Part shown: positions 15,956 through 18,950 of the stretch, one piece after another | Layout: every line of letters starts with the position of its first letter | Position numbering within the stretch: position 1 is the first letter of the stretch | Source: Cetobacterium sp. UBA6069 | GTDB taxonomy: Bacteria > Fusobacteriota > Fusobacteriia > Fusobacteriales > Fusobacteriaceae | Assembly (NCBI GenBank): GCA_002428805.1 | Contig: DIXX01000062.1 | Span: 63,800-82,749 of the forward strand | Direction: 5' to 3' | DNA: 18,950 bases | Made by a program: the position numbers and the translations under genes | Notes under the pieces: generated by a model | What the model saw: only the letters and a program-made list of their open reading frames with translations | What the model was told of the DNA's origin: nothing | Database searches by the model: none

Positions 15956-16213
15956 ATGCAAAGATGTGAAATTACTGGAAAAGGAATAACTTTCGGAAAT
16001 CAAATTTCTCACTCGCACAGAGTAACTGGAAGAATTTGGAGACCAAACTTACAAACAGCTAAGATCGTTATCAACGGTGTAACTGTTAAAGTTAAAGTTT
16101 GTACTAAAACTTTAAAATCTTTAAAGGCTGCTAACGAAGTTGAAGTTATGCAAATCCTTAAAGCAAATGCTAATACTCTAAGTGCTAGACTTAGAAAAAT
16201 ATTAAGCAAGTAA
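15956..16213 (+). CDS. rpmB: 50S ribosomal protein L28
   Basis: 85 residues, the large-subunit protein L28. Family text is clear: [30 protein letters not shown] near the N-terminus and [11 protein letters not shown] in the middle. The reading frame is open further left, to an ATG at 15890, but that segment overlaps the promoter and is not L28-like. The ATG at 15956, with GAGAGGTG upstream, gives the proper start. Only scattered cysteines are present, so this is the non-zinc form. A single-gene unit between its own promoter and terminator. Confidence 0.96.
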   Translation: MQRCEITGKGITFGNQISHSHRVTGRIWRPNLQTAKIVINGVTVKVKVCTKTLKSLKAANEVEVMQILKANANTLSARLRKILSK

Positions 16214-16220
16214 TGCTTAT

Positions 16221-16262
16221 AAAAAAAGACAGCTTTAAACAAAAAAGCCTGTCTTTTTTTTA
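16221..16262 (+). terminator. Intrinsic terminator of rpmB
   Basis: A GACAG/CTGTC stem (16228-16232 with 16249-16253), extended inward by CTTT/AAAG with one bulged C, preceded by an A tract and followed by a run of Ts. It lies eight bases after the rpmB stop. Confidence 0.88.
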
Positions 16263-16292
16263 TTTTTTGATTGAAACCAATTATAATTTAAT

Positions 16293-16334
16293 ACAAAAAA
16301 AGAAAAAGAGACCGAAGATAAAATCTTCAGTCTC
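16293..16334 (-). terminator. Intrinsic terminator of rpsF-rpsR
   Basis: On the minus strand GAGACTGAAGAT pairs with ATCTTCGGTCTC across a three-base loop (12 pairs including one T-G wobble), followed by a T tract interrupted by one C. The wobble becomes an A-C mismatch on the plus strand, so the hairpin is better suited to the minus strand. It starts seven bases after the rpsR stop. Confidence 0.88.
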
Positions 16335-16341
16335 ATTATTT

Positions 16342-16560
16342 TTACTTCTCTACTCTTGTGTATGGAATAAGAGCGATGTTTCTAGCTCTCTTAACAGCTT
16401 TAGCTATCTTTCTTTGTAACTTAGCGTTAGCTCCTGTTACTCTAGAAGGATTGATTCTTCCTTTATCAGAAACAAATCTCTTTAATAAATCAACATTTTT
16501 GTAATCGATTTCTTCAGCTTTAACTCTTAATTTAGCTCTTCTTCTTCTGAATTCTGCCAT
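16342..16560 (-). CDS. rpsR: 30S ribosomal protein S18
   Basis: 72 residues, the small-subunit protein S18 that pairs with S6 on the platform. Recognised by the basic N-terminus, [22 protein letters not shown] (about 19-40) and [25 protein letters not shown] (about 43-67). AAGGAGG lies eight bases ahead of the ATG. It follows rpsF after 46 bases. Normal length, no anomalies. Confidence 0.97.
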   Translation of the reverse strand: MAEFRRRRAKLRVKAEEIDYKNVDLLKRFVSDKGRINPSRVTGANAKLQRKIAKAVKRARNIALIPYTRVEK

Positions 16561-16606
16561 TCTAATAACCTCCTTATTTGAGAATAAACGTTTTTTTTTA
16601 CTTTAA

Positions 16607-16891
16607 TTAGTCGTTCTTAACTACCATGTATCTCATAACTTCTTCAGTTATGTTAAGCTTTGACTCAACCTCAGTTAACTTAGTACCGTCCATCTCTAAA
16701 GTAGTTAGTACGTAGAATCCTGTTTTCTTCTTATCGATTGGATAAGCAAGCTTTCTCTCTCCCCACTTTTCAGATTTAAGAACAGTTGCTCCAGCTGCAG
16801 TTAAAATGTTGTTAACTTTAGCTATTACAGTTTCTCTTCCTTCCTCTAATATAGTTGGGTTGATGATGAACATTAATTCATACTTTTTCAT
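16607..16891 (-). CDS. rpsF: 30S ribosomal protein S6
   Basis: 94 residues. The ferredoxin-like S6 fold is seen in MKKYELMFIINPTI (1-14), KWGERKLAYPIDKKKTGFYVL (about 43-63) and the C-terminal EEVMRYMVVK (83-92). S6 forms a dimer with S18 and binds 16S rRNA. AGGAGG lies eight bases ahead of the ATG. The next gene is rpsR; the ssb gene that often sits between them in low-GC bacteria is absent, and the 46-base gap is too short to hold a remnant. S6-S18 is known to repress its own mRNA through a leader in many bacteria. Confidence 0.97.
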   Translation of the reverse strand: MKKYELMFIINPTILEEGRETVIAKVNNILTAAGATVLKSEKWGERKLAYPIDKKKTGFYVLTTLEMDGTKLTEVESKLNITEEVMRYMVVKND

Positions 16892-16948
16892 TGTTATTAC
16901 CTCCTCCCTATGGTTTTAGCCCAAAATACGTTTTGATTCTGAGCAGGG
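16892..16948 (-). promoter_or_regulatory. rpsF leader with possible hairpin
   Basis: The minus-strand leader contains CAAAA/TTTTG arms around CGTA (within 16922-16935). It may be enlarged by neighbouring bases, and by CCCT pairing with AGGG just before the AGGAGG ribosome site. That arrangement could support S6-S18 feedback control, but I did not see the full published motif. Confidence 0.3.
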
Positions 16949-16951
16949 TAT

Positions 16952-16980
16952 TATTAATAGTACCATAATTTTTAAAGTTT
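16952..16980 (-). promoter_or_regulatory. Promoter of rpsF-rpsR
   Basis: On the minus strand a TTGTAA -35 is followed after 17 bases by an extended -10, TGGTACTAT, within the ftsZ-rpsF gap (the ends are given to within a few bases). The initiation site would be about 60 bases ahead of the rpsF ATG. No terminator is visible between ftsZ and this promoter, so some read-through from ftsZ is possible. Confidence 0.55.
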
Positions 16981-17007
16981 TACAAGCTTTTTTTGTGACT
17001 ATTAATA

Positions 17008-18072
17008 TTATCTACTAGCTCTTATCCAAGGTGGAAGATCTAATTCATCTCTAACTTCTGCTGTTTCTTCTACCTTTGGAGTTTCTGCTTTCTTCTCTAC
17101 ATTTATGAAAGATTCTGTCTTCTCTTGCTCATCACCAAAACTATTAGCGATAATTGTAACTTGAATTCTATCTCCATAAGATTCATCTGCAGTTATACCA
17201 AACATTATATCTTCTGCAGTTTTTCCAGCAGCTTCTTTTACTATGTTAGCAATAGCTTGTGCTTCCATAAGCCCTAAGTTTGAAGATCCTGCAATGTTTA
17301 TTAAAACTTTGCTTGCTCCCATAATCGACTTTTCTAAAAGAGGTGATGATAAAGCTTTCTCAGTAGCTTTAGCAACTCTATTTTCTCCCTCTCCCTCTCC
17401 AAATCCTAACACAGCTACACCTGAATTTTGCATAGTAGCTTTTATATCTGCAAAGTCTAAGTTTATAAGTCCTCTACCTATCATTAAATCTGCAATACCT
17501 TTAATCCCTATTTTAAGGATGTTGTTTGCTTCTTTAAATGCATTTTGTAGAGTAATTGTTTTTTCTGGTAATTCAAATAGTTTATCGTTAGGAATAATAA
17601 CTAATGAGTCAACATGTTTTTCTAAATTAGATAAACCTAAATCAGCATTAGTTTTTCTTTTTCTTCCTTCGAAAGAGAATGGTCTTGTAACTATACCTAT
17701 AGTTAAAACACCCATCTCTTTTGCTATCTTAGCGATAACTGGTGCTGAACCTGTTCCTGTTCCTCCACCCATACCTGCTGTTATAAATAACATATCAGTT
17801 TCTTCTAATAAATTTCTTAATTTCTCTACATCCTCTTCTGCTGCTTGCTTTCCTACTTCAGGATCTGCTCCAGCTCCTAGACCTCTTGTTAATTTTTCTC
17901 CTAATTGAACTCTTATATCTGCTAAAGAGTTATTTAAATCTTGAGCATCTGTATTAGCCGCAATATACTCTACACCTGTTACTCCAGCTGCAATCATATC
18001 ATTTATGGCATTTCCTCCAGCCCCTCCAGCTCCAATTACTTTTATCTTTACTTCACATTCGTTATTAAACAT
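17008..18072 (-). CDS. ftsZ: Cell division protein FtsZ
   Basis: A 354-residue tubulin homologue that forms the division ring. Motifs: IKVIGAGGAGGNAIN (10-24), AANTDAQDL (38-46), the GTP-binding GMGGGTGTGSAPVIA (100-114), GIVTRPFSFEGRKR (126-139) and the T7 synergy loop NLDFADI (204-210) with catalytic Asp206 and Asp209. A short acidic linker (about 315-345) leads to the C-terminal peptide DLPPWIRASR, which binds FtsA and other partners. AAGGAG lies 10 bases ahead of the ATG. It follows ftsA after 17 bases, the classic ftsA-ftsZ pair. Length is slightly below the 370-390 usual, because of the short linker. Confidence 0.98.
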   Translation of the reverse strand: MFNNECEVKIKVIGAGGAGGNAINDMIAAGVTGVEYIAANTDAQDLNNSLADIRVQLGEKLTRGLGAGADPEVGKQAAEEDVEKLRNLLEETDMLFITAGMGGGTGTGSAPVIAKIAKEMGVLTIGIVTRPFSFEGRKRKTNADLGLSNLEKHVDSLVIIPNDKLFELPEKTITLQNAFKEANNILKIGIKGIADLMIGRGLINLDFADIKATMQNSGVAVLGFGEGEGENRVAKATEKALSSPLLEKSIMGASKVLINIAGSSNLGLMEAQAIANIVKEAAGKTAEDIMFGITADESYGDRIQVTIIANSFGDEQEKTESFINVEKKAETPKVEETAEVRDELDLPPWIRASR

Positions 18073-18089
18073 ATTTATACAGCTCCTTA

Positions 18090-18950
18090 TTATATAAAGT
18101 TAGAAATCCATTTTTTAATTTTATTTAAAGCACCATCTGTAACTACTTCCTCTTCAAAATCTTCTTCAAAATCCTCTTGCCTAAAGACTGTTTCATTTAT
18201 CGGAAGTTCTACTAAATTCTCTTCTACCTTTTCCTCTAGTACAACCTCTTTTTCTAAACTTTCACTGATCGTCTCGTTTCTCTTTTTAAATTCTGCTTCT
18301 AATTTTGTTAATAAAATACCTATAACTGTTGACATTGATGGATTCACTTTTTCCAGTCCTCTAAGTGGAAACGGATTTACTTTTCTAACAGCACATTCCA
18401 TTTTATTTCCAACTTTACTAAATATTTCATCTATTGAGACCGCTCCACCTGTAAATGCTAATCCTTTTCCTAAATATCCATTAAATCCCGATTCTTCAAT
18501 CGTTTTTGAAATGAAGTTTATTAAGTCCCCTGTTCTAGCATCTATAATTTCTTTTACTTCAGCTAACTTATATTCACCATTATATGTTCTTATGATATCA
18601 TCCGCTGATTGTTTTTCTCTCAATCTTTCAAGAATTTCTTTTGCTTCTTTTTTAGGTATTTTAAGAAGATAACTTAAATCATTTACAAAATGCATACCTC
18701 CAATTGATAATGATTTTGTATAAATAATTTTATCATTTTTATAGATAGCTATATCTGTTACTCCCTCTCCTATATCAATCAGGGCAACTCCCATCTGTCT
18801 ATCCTCTTGCTCTAAAGTTGATTTAGCCGAAGCTGATGCATTTAAAAATATATCCTCTATTTCTAGTCCAGATTTATTTACAGCTTCTACTAAAGGATCT
18901 AACGCCTCTTTTTTTATTGTTATTAAGTGAACATCCCCTTGAATGCTCTT
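18090..18950 (-). CDS. ftsA: Cell division protein FtsA, 3' part (start beyond the right edge)
   Basis: The frame is open from the window edge to a stop at 18090, giving at least 286 residues. An ATG at 18794 is internal, because in-frame upstream codons read as FtsA text (ending in ASASAKSTLEQEDRQ just before it). FtsA is the actin-like anchor that ties FtsZ to the membrane. Visible: GVALIDIGEGVTDIAIY (phosphate-2 region), the SIGGMHFVNDLSYLLKI segment, AFTGGAVSIDEI (adenosine region), PFPLRGLEKVNPSMSTVIGIL, an acidic linker, and a C-terminal amphipathic helix KIKKWISNFI that matches the membrane-targeting sequence. Oddity: the usual DIGGGT reads DIGEGV. The N-terminal domains lie outside the window. 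Confidence 0.95.
   Translation of the reverse strand, partial: KSIQGDVHLITIKKEALDPLVEAVNKSGLEIEDIFLNASASAKSTLEQEDRQMGVALIDIGEGVTDIAIYKNDKIIYTKSLSIGGMHFVNDLSYLLKIPKKEAKEILERLREKQSADDIIRTYNGEYKLAEVKEIIDARTGDLINFISKTIEESGFNGYLGKGLAFTGGAVSIDEIFSKVGNKMECAVRKVNPFPLRGLEKVNPSMSTVIGILLTKLEAEFKKRNETISESLEKEVVLEEKVEENLVELPINETVFRQEDFEEDFEEEVVTDGALNKIKKWISNFI

Noticed and set aside
17243..17908. 221-codon open frame antisense to ftsZ
   Set aside because: A shadow of the ftsZ codon pattern on the other strand; low-complexity product, no ribosome site, no family resemblance.
17941..18672. 243-codon open frame antisense to ftsA/ftsZ
   Set aside because: It crosses two real genes; the Ser/Phe-rich product is typical of antisense reading in AT-rich DNA.
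18792..18794. FtsA start at the ATG at 18794
   Set aside because: The frame stays open to the window edge, with FtsA-like residues upstream, so this Met is internal.
1..18950. Mobile elements, CRISPR arrays, phage, defence or toxin-antitoxin loci, tRNA or rRNA genes
   Set aside because: No transposase, integrase, regularly spaced repeat, attachment-site duplication or structured RNA gene was seen; base composition looks even throughout. No new multi-gene system is supported.

Overview
The window is an AT-rich, densely packed stretch of bacterial chromosome made almost entirely of housekeeping genes. Codon use is strongly A/T-biased, Shine-Dalgarno sequences are strong (AAGGAG or AGGAGG types), and intrinsic terminators lie close to stop codons. 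A haem-precursor operon carrying a CobA-HemD fusion, an ispD/cysS/mini-RNase III set, and ftsA-ftsZ directly followed by rpsF-rpsR together point to a low-GC anaerobe. Fusobacteriota (Fusobacterium or Cetobacterium-like) is my best guess and Clostridia the main alternative. This is inference from gene content and order, not a database match.

Layout, left to right. (1) 36-782, plus strand: a TrmN6/YfiC-type tRNA adenine methyltransferase, ending at a 19-bp perfect inverted repeat shared with the convergent operon. (2) 805-6906, minus strand: hemA, hemC, cobA-hemD, hemB, hemL and a precorrin-2 dehydrogenase/ferrochelatase-like gene, read in that order. Gene junctions overlap or nearly so, and a good promoter precedes hemA. 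The set covers glutamyl-tRNA to precorrin-2, the entry to sirohaem and cobalamin; no protoporphyrin or haem branch gene is present. (3) 7100-15797, minus strand: an apparent eight-gene operon mutS2, ispD, nitrilase-family amidase, an unknown membrane-anchored protein, cysS, mini-RNase III (mrnC), mreB and holB-like. It starts at an extended -10 promoter and ends at a hairpin overlapping the holB stop. (4) 15956-16213, plus strand: rpmB (L28), divergent from mutS2, with a near-consensus promoter and its own terminator. (5) 16342-16891, minus strand: rpsF-rpsR (S6, S18) with no ssb between them, and their own promoter and terminator. (6) 17008-18950, minus strand: ftsZ and the 3' part of ftsA, which runs off the right edge.

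Functionally, the hem operon feeds tetrapyrrole cofactors. The long operon mixes DNA maintenance (MutS2, delta-prime), isoprenoid synthesis (IspD), translation and rRNA processing (CysRS, Mini-III) and cell shape (MreB). The right end carries ribosomal proteins and the divisome core.

I found no mobile element, CRISPR array, rRNA, tRNA or defence locus, and no new multi-gene system. The points most worth a second look are sequence oddities in otherwise standard enzymes: an expected catalytic Asp not found in the precorrin-2 dehydrogenase-like protein, a HemA with most of its C-terminal dimerisation domain missing, the uncharacterised 356-residue protein, and a possible structured rpsF leader.
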